DNA from: Molanna angustata
Lineage: Eukaryota; Arthropoda; Insecta; Trichoptera; Molannidae
Reading direction: 5' to 3'
Length of the DNA: 64,000 bases
Assembly: GCA_963576475.1 (NCBI GenBank)
Contig: OY754986.1
Span: 8,650,616 to 8,714,615, forward strand
Part shown: positions 55,528-64,000 of the stretch, in pieces
Layout: each line of letters opens with the position of its first letter
Position numbering within the stretch: position 1 is the first letter of the stretch
Program-made: the position numbers and the translations under genes
The notes under the pieces: model-generated
The model's input: the letters and a program-made list of their open reading frames with translations, nothing else
Database searches by the model: none
What the model was told of the DNA's origin: nothing

Positions 55528-58500
55528 ATGGAGGCACCGAGTTTATTAATTTCTCTCTTTTCTATTTTAACAGCCCTCCTGTTCATCTTCACTCTTAGTT
55601 TCACACACACTACACCCACCAGCAAGATGTCTGACACGGACGTTGCCACCCGCCTCAGCGATGGGATCAATCTCTTCTCCAGAGACTTCTACAAGGTAAT
55701 CTTTTATTTTTTTTAACATTTTACAGCAGAGTATTCTGGATGGCCCGTAATAATAATATTCTTAGACTTCACCCTGTCTATTTATTTCCATTTTGTGGAG
55801 TTGGCCCTCCTCGTCCTCATTTGCCAAGTCTTTCGCTTCTTCTTTGCGCAAGTCTACCTCCCGCAACTCTCTTTTGATGGTAGAGTAATAATAGTAGTAA
55901 CTAAAATTTGTACAGTGCCATTTATGAATGATAACAAGACCATTCAAGGGCGTTCATGCATGCTCAGTTGTTGGCTCTTTTTTACTTTAACAATTTTCAG
56001 AAAGCCATTTTACTATTCCAATTTACTGAATGCCCCAAGAATCTTTTACTTTTCCAATTTACAGAATGCCCCAAGAATCTTTTACTTTTACAATTTACTG
56101 AAAGCCCCAAGACTCTTACTTTTACAATTTACTGAAAGCCCCAAGAATCTTTTACTTTTACAATTTACTGAAAACCCCAAGAATCTTCTACTTTTACAAT
56201 TTACTGAAAGCCCCAAGAATCTTTTACTTTTTCAATTTACGGAAAGTCCCAAGACTCTTACTTTTGCACTGAAATTCACTGAATGCCCCAAGAATCTTTT
56301 ACTTTTACAATTTACTAAAAGCCCCAAGACTCTTACTTTTACACTGAATTCACTGAATGCCTCAAGAATCTATTACTTTTACAATTTACTGAATGCCTCA
56401 AGAATCTTTTACTTTTACAATTTACTGAAAGCCTCAAGATTCTGTCTTCTGACTTGGGGTCAGAAGGCATTTTATTCCGTTTACACTGAAACCAAGATTA
56501 AGCTGCTTTATTGGCTCTATTCAATTCCCTTAAGGAAATGGTATTCTGTGACGTCTTTCTGATGCTACATTCTTTTGACACAGTTCTTTAATATATTAAT
56601 AATAAGCACTTCCTTTCACCCTGCACAAGTGGCGAGTTTATTGCCATATAACAATTTATTCCAACTAACCAATGTTTCCTGCCCAGAGAAGCAAGAATTA
56701 CGTGAGAAATTAATTTAAATATATTTCTCCTCTGCTGGGAATCGAACCCAAAACACCTGCACAGAAACCAAACGACTTACCAATACTGTGCCACGGCGAT
56801 GAGTATAGTGCAGAGCCTTAGAAAAACCATCATCGCAAGGATATGGAGGACATCTCTATTAGAAAAATCTTGGGCTTTATTCAAGATATCAAACTGGTGA
56901 TGAGATTACAACCCTTAATGGAACAATTAAAGGAATATAATTATTCGTTCCATTCCTAATTGTATTAATAAATAATAACATCTTGTGCCATCAATCGAAC
57001 CAATTATTTATCAGTGTAAAACAATTATTTTTCTTCTTGGTGTGCCACTTCTACCGAAGGTTGGTAACTCTTCTCGATCCCAGGCCAGTTTTATGAAGGT
57101 AGGAATACCTCAGGAATACCGAACCACTGCCCGTAAAGCAAATTGTTTCTAAAGTGTGCTCAAACTTTTGGGAGTTTTTCAATTACATATTACAGTCTTG
57201 TTTTTATATTTTCAGGTGACTGCTAAGGAGAATCCCGGCAAGAACCTGATAATGTCGCCATTGTCGGCCGAGATAGTCTTGGCAATGCTGTCTTTGGGAG
57301 CCGAGGGAAACACGCTCAGCGAGTTGAACTCCGCCATGCACCTCGAAGACTCTGACTTTGTAAGTTGATTTTTTACTTTCCACTACGATAAGTCCCCGAC
57401 GAAATGATGTCAGAGCCTTTTACAATCTGCTTAGCATAAATTGATATTTTTATAAATAACAAAAAAAAACATAATAAAATAAATATACAATCTTTTTTAA
57501 CATCTCAACAGGGAGTGTGTACTATGAGTTTCGTCGTGATGTATGGTACAATAAAAATCATATTTTTTTATAATTACAGTACATTATTTATAATTATAGT
57601 ACATTATTTATAATTAGAGTACATCATTTATAATTACAGTACATTATTTGTAATTGCAGTACATTATTTATAATTACAGTACATTATTTATAATACAATA
57701 CATTGTTTTTAATTATACTACATTATTGATAATTATATTACATTATTTAAAATTACAGTACATTATTTATAATCACAATACATTGTTTTTTAGTATATTA
57801 TTAATAATTACAGTACAATTTTTATAATTACAGTACATTATTTATACTTACAGTACCTACATTGTTTAAGATTACAGTAGATTATTTAAGATTACGGTAA
57901 ATTATTTATAATTACAGTACATTATTGATAATTACACCATTTGGAGAATTAACTTTATGTGTATAGATTTTAAGTAAATTCCAAAAAATGTTATTGATTT
58001 AGTTTCATACCTTGGTCAGTTAGTCACTTTATAAGTTTATCATTATTTATTTTAGACAAAGGAAGCCTTCAAGCCTGCAATCCAGAAGCTGAACTCCATC
58101 GAAGGAGTGACATTGAACATCGCCAACAAGATATTTGTCAAGGATGGACCCCAGTATGTACTCAAGGATTCCTTCAAGAAAAACTCTGTGGACATCTTCC
58201 AGTCTGAAGCTCAGAACCTCGATTTTGCCAAGTCCAAGGAGTCTGCTGGAATCATCAACACATGGGTAATGCAAAAAATATTCATAAATTTATTTTTAAT
58301 CACACCATATTTACAATGACAACAACAAGTTGATTACTGCTGCCCAACTAGGAAAGCCTGTTGTAGGGTTAGTAGTTTACAATTTTTAGTGACAATATGA
58401 GCAATTATGAACCAGGGGGGCAAGTCTTGTCCGACTGGCGAAATCAAAACCCTAGTGATTACCCATACCATGGATATAATTATCATATGGAGTTCTATGA

Positions 58501-61500
58501 CATCGAAATATATTATAGAACTCCATATAATAATTATATCCATGATATGGGTTATCGTGAGCGTTTTGATTTCGCCGGTTGAACCAGACTTGCCCCCCTG
58601 GAGATAGTTTCTATTCCACATTAAATAGGCACACAATCTCAGTATTCTGCACTCACAATCATTACCTCAACAAACATATGGACTCACACAAAATAGATTA
58701 ACCAGGGGAGCAAGTCTGGTTCAACCAGCGAAATCAAAACTCAATCAGAAATCAGAACTCCATATGATAATTATATCCATGATATGGGTAATCGTGAGGG
58801 TTTTGATTTCGCCGGTTGAACCAGACTTGCCCCCCAGGTCCTAATGTCCGCCATAGTACCTGTCATTAATCCAATCTCTGATGCGATTTTTCATTTCAGT
58901 GTCATAGAAAAGTGACTAGTTAACTACGTTGGTGTAGTTGATATGAATTGGTTATAAGTACTTGTAAAATAACAAGATTTTTCGATATTAATTATCAGGA
59001 ATATATGAAAATAAATACCCTAAGGTGGTTTGGCCACGAAGGAAGAATGAGTGATGACCGTCTGACAAAAAATTAGTATATAATGCTGAAAGAAGCGAAA
59101 AGTAGAGGTCGGCCAAGGAAAATTTGGCACGATCACATAAATGGGATTTTGAGTGATGGAGACGTTAGAAGTAAGAATAACAGAAGTGCGTGTATGAGAA
59201 GAAGCATGGACGTCGACGAAGCGAGATATGTATCTATGCCAAGAGAGAGCAGTCTGACGTTCGGTTCTCTCTGCCTATCCTGAATAGGGAAAGGGCGTGA
59301 TGGTATGGTAATTATCAGGAATCAACAGCATTGATTGGTATTATAGGGTCTCCCTTTGATGTGTTATGTAAGAATCTTGATAGGTAAATTATTTTCAATG
59401 GAGACTCGATTTTATAGAAAATCAAATTACATCATATAGCAACTTGATCTAAATCAGATGTCGAGGTCACCACTTTAGGTATTTAACCTACATGATGATT
59501 AATTGATTAAATGAAAGGCGTGTTCTGGTTGAAGCTGTTTATTGTACGGTGCCGTGAGAGAACTGAACTGGGTTTGCCTTTGGAGGGGATATTTATAATG
59601 TTGGCAAGCCGGATGGGTGAGAAGTTGTATCTTGAGTACTGTATTATACACATACATACATATATACCATCACGCCATTACCCTCACGGGGTAGGCAGAG
59701 AGAACCGAATGCCACATTTTTCTATCTTGACACACATTCATCGCCTCATCAACATTCATACATCGTCTTATACATGTTCGTCTGTTGTTCACGCTTCTTA
59801 CATTTCCATCTTTCAGAATATCGTTTACATGGTCGTGCCATCCTTTTCTTGGGCGCCCCCGACCTCTTATTCCATTCCTGTCAGCTTTGTATATTTTCTT
59901 CGTCAGGCGTTCTTCATTCATTCTCTCCAAGTGGCCAAACCATCTCAATGTGTTAACTTTCATTCTGTTAATTACATCTTTCTTCATCTTACATTCTTTC
60001 CTTGTATTATACACATAATTAGTTATTGTATATTTTTAATGAATCTTTCTTTTCGTACATGGTTAAGTATTTATTATTTATGTGCAGGTTGAAGATAAAA
60101 CTAACAAGAAAATCAAAGATCTGATTCAAGCTGATTCATTAAACGATGACACTAGACTTGTTCTGGTCAACGCTATCTACTTCAAGGTAACAACTTTTTC
60201 AAATATTTTACATTTCAAAATACTCTCATGTTGATTACGCTACTCCCTTCACTCTGAATATTTTTTTATTCTATTTGTATTGTACAATAAATATTCAAAA
60301 TATACAATCAAGATACACAATAGAAAAATATCATATTCCCCTTTACTAGAGTGCAAGCACTCGCGTGCAAAGGAGACACTTAAAAACAAAATATTATATC
60401 TACAGAATTATTGGTACACAAAATGAAGTGAATGTAATTAACAAATCCGTCAATATTTGATAAGTATAATTTATTTTTCTTTTGAAGTTATTAAATTCAG
60501 TTACCAGTCTCAAATTCGTGTCGAGTTGATTAAACCACACCACCCCATTGTAAGTGTAGTAGTGTTGTTCAAAACTTGTACACAATTGACACACTATATT
60601 TTGTCTATTACTCACTACAGGTACAAAGTCTCTCTACACGCTTGGCGTGACTTTCCTATGTCTTTATGTATATTAAGTACCACATTCTGTGGAGAGATGG
60701 CTGAATGAAGCTTATGTAAAAAGAGTATATACATAAAATTATTTTTTTTAGTTTTAGATAATATGCAAATATTTAAATAAAACTCTCTCGAAAAGAACAG
60801 TGACTGTTTTTGTGGCCCCACTGATAAAAATTCTGACAAATAAAATTTTGCTCATTGTTTTTTTTTTTCAGGGTGACTGGGAAAAGAAGTTTGACAAAGC
60901 GACAACGAGGAAACGTGACTTCTTCTTGACTGCTGACAACAAAGTTGAAGTCGATATGATGCACAAAACAGCTGATTTCAGATATGCAGATGTGGACGAT
61001 TGGGATGCTAAGGTAATTATAGAATTTTTAAAGATGTATCTATAGATATTGAATCTGGCGTTGTTGGGCAATAAACTAACCAAATTACGTATGTTTGGTA
61101 TGAAAAACTCTCATTTTGAAAAATTCACAGTTGATGTAATAATCCGTGTTTGTCTTTGTGGCTTAGTTAAGATGTCTGACTTCTGAGTCAAAGAAATAAG
61201 AAAGACGTCGGGGTCACCAATTTGGGGGGGGTAAGTTACCAATATGGGTTTAGGTTGCCTTTATGGAGGTCTTGGAGGTATGGCTCTCGTGGACAGAAAC
61301 GTAGAGGGTTTGAAGCCCTGTTCCACTTTATTCGTTTGGGCAGAATCGAACCACCGGACGAATGAACCTTTCGCACGTTTGGATTAGTATCAAACTAATC
61401 GACGTGTACCTGTTTCACGGTTTGTTATATGGACGAACCGTCCCCCAATATACGTTACCGGTAGTAATCGTATAGCATAGATATGCACAATATTAAACAG

Positions 61501-62576
61501 TTATAAATAAGAGCAGTGGGTATCTCAATATTGAAAGATGATTTACTAACATGGAACTTTAATCAAACACAAACAAGTATATATAATATACAATGAAACA
61601 ATAATTATTACTAATTAAATTACGAGTATAATTTCGCGGACAAAAATGGAGATGATGAAGCGCAACACCTTGACCGAACGGAAGCCCCACAGAAGATGGC
61701 GGCGGCTCGTCGAGCCGCGGTTTATAACGGTCGGGTCGCCTGTCGGGGGAAAGGCTAGTTGGCTTCGCCCGCCACATAAACGTCACAGGAATATAAGTTA
61801 AAACATACATTTTACTAATTTAGTTTTTAAATTTGCAAGATTATATGGTATAGATTGATAACCTAACCTAACTTCTGCCTAATATAAAATATTTAATTGT
61901 ATTACTAGAAATTTATATCAATATTATATAAATGAATGCAAGTAGGTGGCTTTTTACATAGCCTGCTCACGCTACGGTCGCTTTTCAATTTCAATTTCAA
62001 TTTCAATTTACAATTCACTATTCATCATTGTTTTTAAAAAATTCATATGCACACATGCATTGCATATGTAAAAACAGTTGCATTAAGTTTTAATTTGAAG
62101 ATTAATACATTTTTTTTTGTGAATATTGAGTATACAGAAATTATTAGTCAGATGGTTGCCTAAAATCCTTATATGGAGACCCTGGACCAACAAAAGAGGT
62201 GTAGGAAGACCACTAAAAAGTCGAACAGATGACAGCTTAAATAGCCTTAAATAAAATACAATGACAGGTGGACTATGTTTAGAGGTGGACTATGTCCGGC
62301 AGTGGAATGAATTTGACAAGGAGTAAAGTATTATTAATAATTAAAATATAATTTTGTTATCAGATCATAGAGTTGCCGTACAAAGGAAACACAATGTCCA
62401 TGGTGATCGTTCTGCCAAACAAGGTTGATGGTCTGGCCGCCCTGGAAGAGAAGCTGGCCTCAAAGGACACGGACATCCGCAAGGTCATGCAGAGTATGTA
62501 CAAGGTGGAGGTCGCTCTCGCTCTACCAAAGTTCCGCATCGAGACTACCATCGACCTCAAGAAAGTCCTGCCCCAG
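55528..62576 (+). CDS. Serpin gene, six exons visible, 3' part missing
   Basis: A serine-protease-inhibitor-fold gene resembling lepidopteran serpin-1/antitrypsin. Exons 55627-55695, 57216-57359, 58056-58265, 60088-60186, 60872-61012 and 62364-62576 all have GT-AG sites and phase 0, giving 23+48+70+33+47+71 = 292 codons. Landmarks: [20 protein letters not shown] (helix B), [16 protein letters not shown] across exons 4-5, [24 protein letters not shown] and [14 protein letters not shown]. Family members are about 370-400 residues, so the last 90-110 (breach, hinge, reactive loop) lie outside; in serpin-1 genes these can be alternative exons. Start: ATG 55627 gives a cytosolic form; in-frame ATG 55528 adds a hydrophobic leader like a signal peptide. 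An acceptor-like TTTTAACAG at 55565-55573 leaves open an upstream exon. Confidence 0.88.
55627..55695 (+). CDS. Serpin exon 1 (first certain coding part)
   Basis: 23 codons from [14 protein letters not shown] to FYK, then GTAATC donor. The frame stays open upstream to ATG 55528, adding 33 residues ([20 protein letters not shown] and on), a plausible secretion signal. Confidence 0.8.
56007..56445. repeat. Tandem array of about 36 bp x 12, serpin intron 1
   Basis: Twelve occurrences of CCCCAAGAATCTT-like cores spaced 33-39 bp (TTTACTTTTACAATTTACTG between). It holds one frame open for long stretches but lies in an intron and is not a gene. Confidence 0.93.
56618..56808 (-). mobile_element. tRNA-derived SINE 3, serpin intron 1
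   Basis: The minus strand head GCCGTGGCACAGTATTGGTA and B box GGGTTCGATTCCC are followed by a body ending GGCAATAAACTCGCCACTTG, the tail shared with LINE-type ends at 45130 and 52745. Confidence 0.7.
57216..57359 (+). CDS. Serpin exon 2
   Basis: 48 codons, TTTTCAG acceptor and GTAAGT donor. Encodes helix B/A region [15 protein letters not shown] and the [16 protein letters not shown] segment. Confidence 0.9.
57560..57945. repeat. Degenerate tandem array of about 20 bp, serpin intron 2
   Basis: About 18 units of TACATTATTTATAATTACAG with substitutions and length changes. Confidence 0.93.
58056..58265 (+). CDS. Serpin exon 3
   Basis: 70 codons, TTTTAG acceptor and GTAATG donor. Encodes [23 protein letters not shown] and the AGIINTW end, matching serpin strand s2A to helix F start. 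Confidence 0.9.
58412..58601. mobile_element. Foldback MITE, copy 2, serpin intron 3
   Basis: CCAGGGGGGCAAGTC at the left and GACTTGCCCCCCTGG at the right; nearly the whole 190 bp pairs as one hairpin. Same family as 4873-5060. Confidence 0.9.
58702..58838. mobile_element. Foldback MITE, copy 3 (internally deleted), serpin intron 3
   Basis: CCAGGGGAGCAAGTCTGGTT and AACCAGACTTGCCCCCCAGG ends. Part of one arm is lost compared with copy 2, which lies 100 bp away. Confidence 0.88.
58985..59310 (+). pseudogene. RTE-type LINE 3' end, sense, serpin intron 3
   Basis: Reads [20 protein letters not shown], a stop, then [19 protein letters not shown] and [12 protein letters not shown], ending at TGATGGTATGG. 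Diverged from 52236-52645. Confidence 0.75.
59461..59638 (-). mobile_element. LTR remnant ending past a primer-binding site
   Basis: The minus strand shows TATAAATATCCCC, AATAAACAGC, then AGTGGTGACCTCGACATC, the diverged form of the LTR/PBS junction at 29990. Internal sequence is absent beyond about 25 nt. Confidence 0.5.
59640..60016 (-). mobile_element. RTE-type LINE 3' end with 14-bp target duplication, serpin intron 3
   Basis: A 349-bp antisense insertion (59654-60002) between perfect TGTATTATACACAT duplicates (59640-59653 and 60003-60016). The minus strand reads the RTE tail [40 protein letters not shown] and [12 protein letters not shown]. The tail ends in (ATGT)n. The exact duplicate proves a single clean insertion. 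Confidence 0.93.
60088..60186 (+). CDS. Serpin exon 4
   Basis: 33 codons, GTGCAG acceptor and GTAACA donor. Encodes helix F and strand s3A ending [10 protein letters not shown]. Confidence 0.9.
60872..61012 (+). CDS. Serpin exon 5
   Basis: 47 codons after a long T-run and CAG acceptor; GTAATT donor. Starts GDWEKKFD, completing the YFKG.W signature, and includes [15 protein letters not shown]. Confidence 0.9.
61150..61800 (-). mobile_element. LTR remnant with primer-binding site, serpin intron 5
   Basis: On the minus strand, TATAAACCGCGGCTCG and AATAAAGTGG lie in an LTR-like body that ends CCCCAAATTGGTGACC followed by CCGACGTC, the same primer-site junction as 29990. Next to it, at 61150-61190, is a + strand SINE 2 head fragment (TTTGTGGCTTAGTTAAGATG). 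LTR limits are approximate. Confidence 0.55.
62150..62330 (+). pseudogene. RTE-type LINE C-terminal scrap, serpin intron 5
   Basis: [16 protein letters not shown] resembles the KRGRP...W.DD tail, and GGACTATGTCCGGCAGTGGA the end of such elements. It ends only about 25 bp before serpin exon 6. Confidence 0.5.
62364..62576 (+). CDS. Serpin exon 6
   Basis: 71 codons, TTATCAG acceptor and GTGAAT donor. Encodes [20 protein letters not shown], a basic helix region and [20 protein letters not shown]. The next exon should begin with the L-G-(M/I)-x-D-x-F segment and was not found before 64000. Confidence 0.9.
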
Positions 62577-62589
62577 GTGAATATTATTA

Positions 62590-62930
62590 TTCAAATATTT
62601 TTTAAAGGTTGCATTTACGCAAACATTGGATTTTTTCCAATGTTCGCATAAAAAATCCAATATTTGCGTATATGCAATTTTTAAAAAAATTTATATTTTA
62701 ATTTGATTTACATACACATAGGTAAACAAGCCAAAATGAAATAATATTTCTGGCGTAGTTCAGGGGTGACATCTGTGCAAGAACAGTGTCACTTTATGTA
62801 TAAGGATGGCAGCTTCTCAATAGATGGGGTTACAAAAAGATTTCTTCGTCACTTCATAGTAGGCAGTAGTAAAAATGTCTTATTTTCAAACAATCTATTT
62901 CTCATTATTAAAGTATATAGAACTTTCAAA
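62590..62930. repeat. Repeat family C copy 2 with hairpin
   Basis: AAGGTTGCATTTACGCAAAC folds with GTTCGCATAA/GTATATGCAA-type arms near 62605-62690. Downstream TTCAGGGGTGACATCTGTG matches 54540. Confidence 0.75.
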
Positions 62931-62974
62931 ATTGTGTTGATATGAGAACTCAATAAAAAGGCATAATTGGTGAA

Positions 62975-63105
62975 CATTGTCAAGCGCATAAAGTGATCAC
63001 GCAAACCAGCTGATGACAGATCGTAAGCCCTGTAGGTGCCTTGAGTTTCTGGTTCTTCTTCAATATTCCTGCTTCGTCTCTATTGAGATGTTAAAAATTT
63101 GTCAA
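62975..63105. repeat. Dispersed repeat related to 660-770
   Basis: AAAGTGATCACGCAAACC and CTGCTTCGTCTCTATTGAGA correspond to AAAGTGATCATGTAAACC and TTGCTTCGTCTCTATCGAGA at 687-760. Confidence 0.65.
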
Positions 63106-63194
63106 AAATATATTATTATCATCAGACATAGTCAAGCCAAGCTGATAGTTCTGATGTTAACACTGTATATTGCACCAAGTCCTAACTCTCAGGA

Positions 63195-63470
63195 CTAGCA
63201 ACAAAAGTTCTTAAAAGAGTTTACATCCATTAGTGAGTCAACCAGTTTCGGATGCAAACCATTCCACTCCTCAACCACTATGTTGAACTTACAATGTTTC
63301 CTCCGGTTAAGCTTAAAATTTTGCTTATTCAACTTCAATCTACGATCCCATTGGTAAGTGTTCCTATTGTGACAGAATATTGTCTCCAGCTCTGGACAGT
63401 TATATTAATTTACTAAATATATTAGGGTTATAACATTGTCACACTCGACATCAAGCTATCACGCTGTCAT
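63195..63470 (-). pseudogene. LINE RT C-terminal fragment
   Basis: The minus strand reads RRLKLNKQNFKLNRRKHCK, FNIVVEEWNGLHPKLVDSLM then DVNSFK, the WN.LP..VV....FK pattern at the end of many LINE RTs. No further domains. Confidence 0.5.
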
Positions 63471-63506
63471 CAGGTTAAGTAGAGGAAAAGGAAGGCCACA
63501 CATGAC

Positions 63507-64000
63507 TTTTTTTTTTTTTTTTGCGGGTGGCAGTTCTTGAGGAGAACACACTTAGGCCAATTGGCCCTTTGTGATACCACATTGGGGCTGTCCTCCCACT
63601 CACTCATCCCCCTTGAACCAGCCTGAGCGGCAAATGAATGTCATAATGTCTGCAATGTCGGCCGACGCTATGTCAATTAAATCATCATAGAAGAAACTTC
63701 CCAAGGAGCTTCTCCTAATTCTAGAGAGAGCAGGACAGTGACAGAGGAAGTGGACCACCGTCTCCTCCTCCTCCTCGTCTTGGCATGCTCTGCAGTAATC
63801 GTATGCCTCCAGCCCTAGCCTTCTGGCATGCTTTCCTATAACCCAGTGTCCCGTTAATACTGATATGACTCTGGCGAGTGAGTCTCTTCTGAACGAGAGT
63901 ATTTCTCTGGTTCTTCTGAGATCATATTTTGGCCATGTTTGTCTGGCAATGGAGCATGTGCTCTCCTCAGACCACCTTTGGTCAGCACAAGCAATAATTT
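63507..64000 (-). mobile_element. R1/LOA-like LINE, second copy, 3' end (continues past the edge)
   Basis: Same family as 12043-18698, opposite strand. Poly(T) at 63507-63522 is its poly(A). The 3' UTR (63523-63599) and ORF2 end are conserved. Its 5' part lies outside the window. Confidence 0.92.
63600..64000 (-). CDS. ORF2 C terminus of LINE copy 2 (partial)
   Basis: One open frame over the whole visible 400 bp, ending TGA at 63602-63600. It encodes the region after RNase H: QRWSEESTCSIARQTWPKYD, FRRDSLARVISVLTGHWVIG and the finger CRACQDEEEEETVVHFLCHC, then DIMTFICRSGWFKGDE. It differs from the first copy by scattered substitutions and is not frameshifted here, so this copy may be better preserved. 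Confidence 0.88.
   Translation of the reverse strand, partial: IIACADQRWSEESTCSIARQTWPKYDLRRTREILSFRRDSLARVISVLTGHWVIGKHARRLGLEAYDYCRACQDEEEEETVVHFLCHCPALSRIRRSSLGSFFYDDLIDIASADIADIMTFICRSGWFKGDE

Noticed and set aside
55795..56562. 255-codon + strand ORF in serpin intron 1
   Set aside because: Composed of the 36-bp tandem array read in one frame; no splice or homology support.
59511..60092. 193-codon + strand ORF
   Set aside because: Spans an LTR remnant and an antisense RTE insertion; chance open frame.

Overview
The window is AT-rich, intron-containing animal DNA, most likely from a lepidopteran insect. The reasons are a serpin gene with the layout of lepidopteran serpin-1/antitrypsin genes, an arthropod-like nicastrin exon, and a dense load of insect-type transposable elements (TEs). 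Species cannot be read from the sequence. No bacterial operons, rRNA genes, intact tRNA genes or CRISPR arrays were seen.

Only two host genes are visible, both on the + strand and both cut by the window edges. (1) The last coding exon of nicastrin, the gamma-secretase subunit, lies at 4289-4599; its other exons should lie left of base 1. (2) A serpin occupies about 55.6-62.6 kb as six phase-0 exons (55627-55695, 57216-57359, 58056-58265, 60088-60186, 60872-61012, 62364-62576), about 292 codons. The breach/hinge and reactive-centre loop exons lie right of the window. The roughly 51 kb between the two genes, and the serpin introns, are almost entirely TEs and simple repeats.

Layout: 1.0-1.5 kb 31-bp tandem array; 1.56-4.0 kb Tc1/mariner element of DD82E type with a spliced but frameshifted transposase; 4.9-9.4 kb foldback and MITE-like elements, a large palindrome and a 5'-truncated CR1/L2-like LINE; 9.7-10.4 kb a hairpin element bounded by TTAA; 10.76-20.02 kb a long RNase H-bearing LINE (R1/LOA-like, DUF4780-type ORF1) between two 1.3-kb direct repeats; 20-30 kb LINE fragments, SINEs, two Helitrons, microsatellites and 27-bp arrays; 30.82-36.75 kb an apparently intact Ty3/Gypsy retrotransposon on the minus strand with identical LTRs; 37-55 kb SINEs, RTE-type LINE ends, MITEs and satellites; 55-64 kb the serpin with intronic TEs, ending in a second minus-strand copy of the R1/LOA-like LINE.

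The most interesting item is the Gypsy element. After a normal protease-RT-RNase H-integrase polyprotein, its Pol carries a TARG1/OARD1-like macrodomain (ADP-ribose binding/hydrolysis) and a terminal CCCH zinc finger, and its Gag begins with a SAP-like motif. A retrotransposon that carries its own candidate ADP-ribosylation-handling module is the best candidate for an undescribed system here. Other leads are the 1.3-kb target-duplication-like flanks of the LINE, its three-ORF layout with no ATG for ORF2, three LTR remnants that all stop just past the primer-binding site, and a tandem array carrying 14 splice-donor consensus sites.
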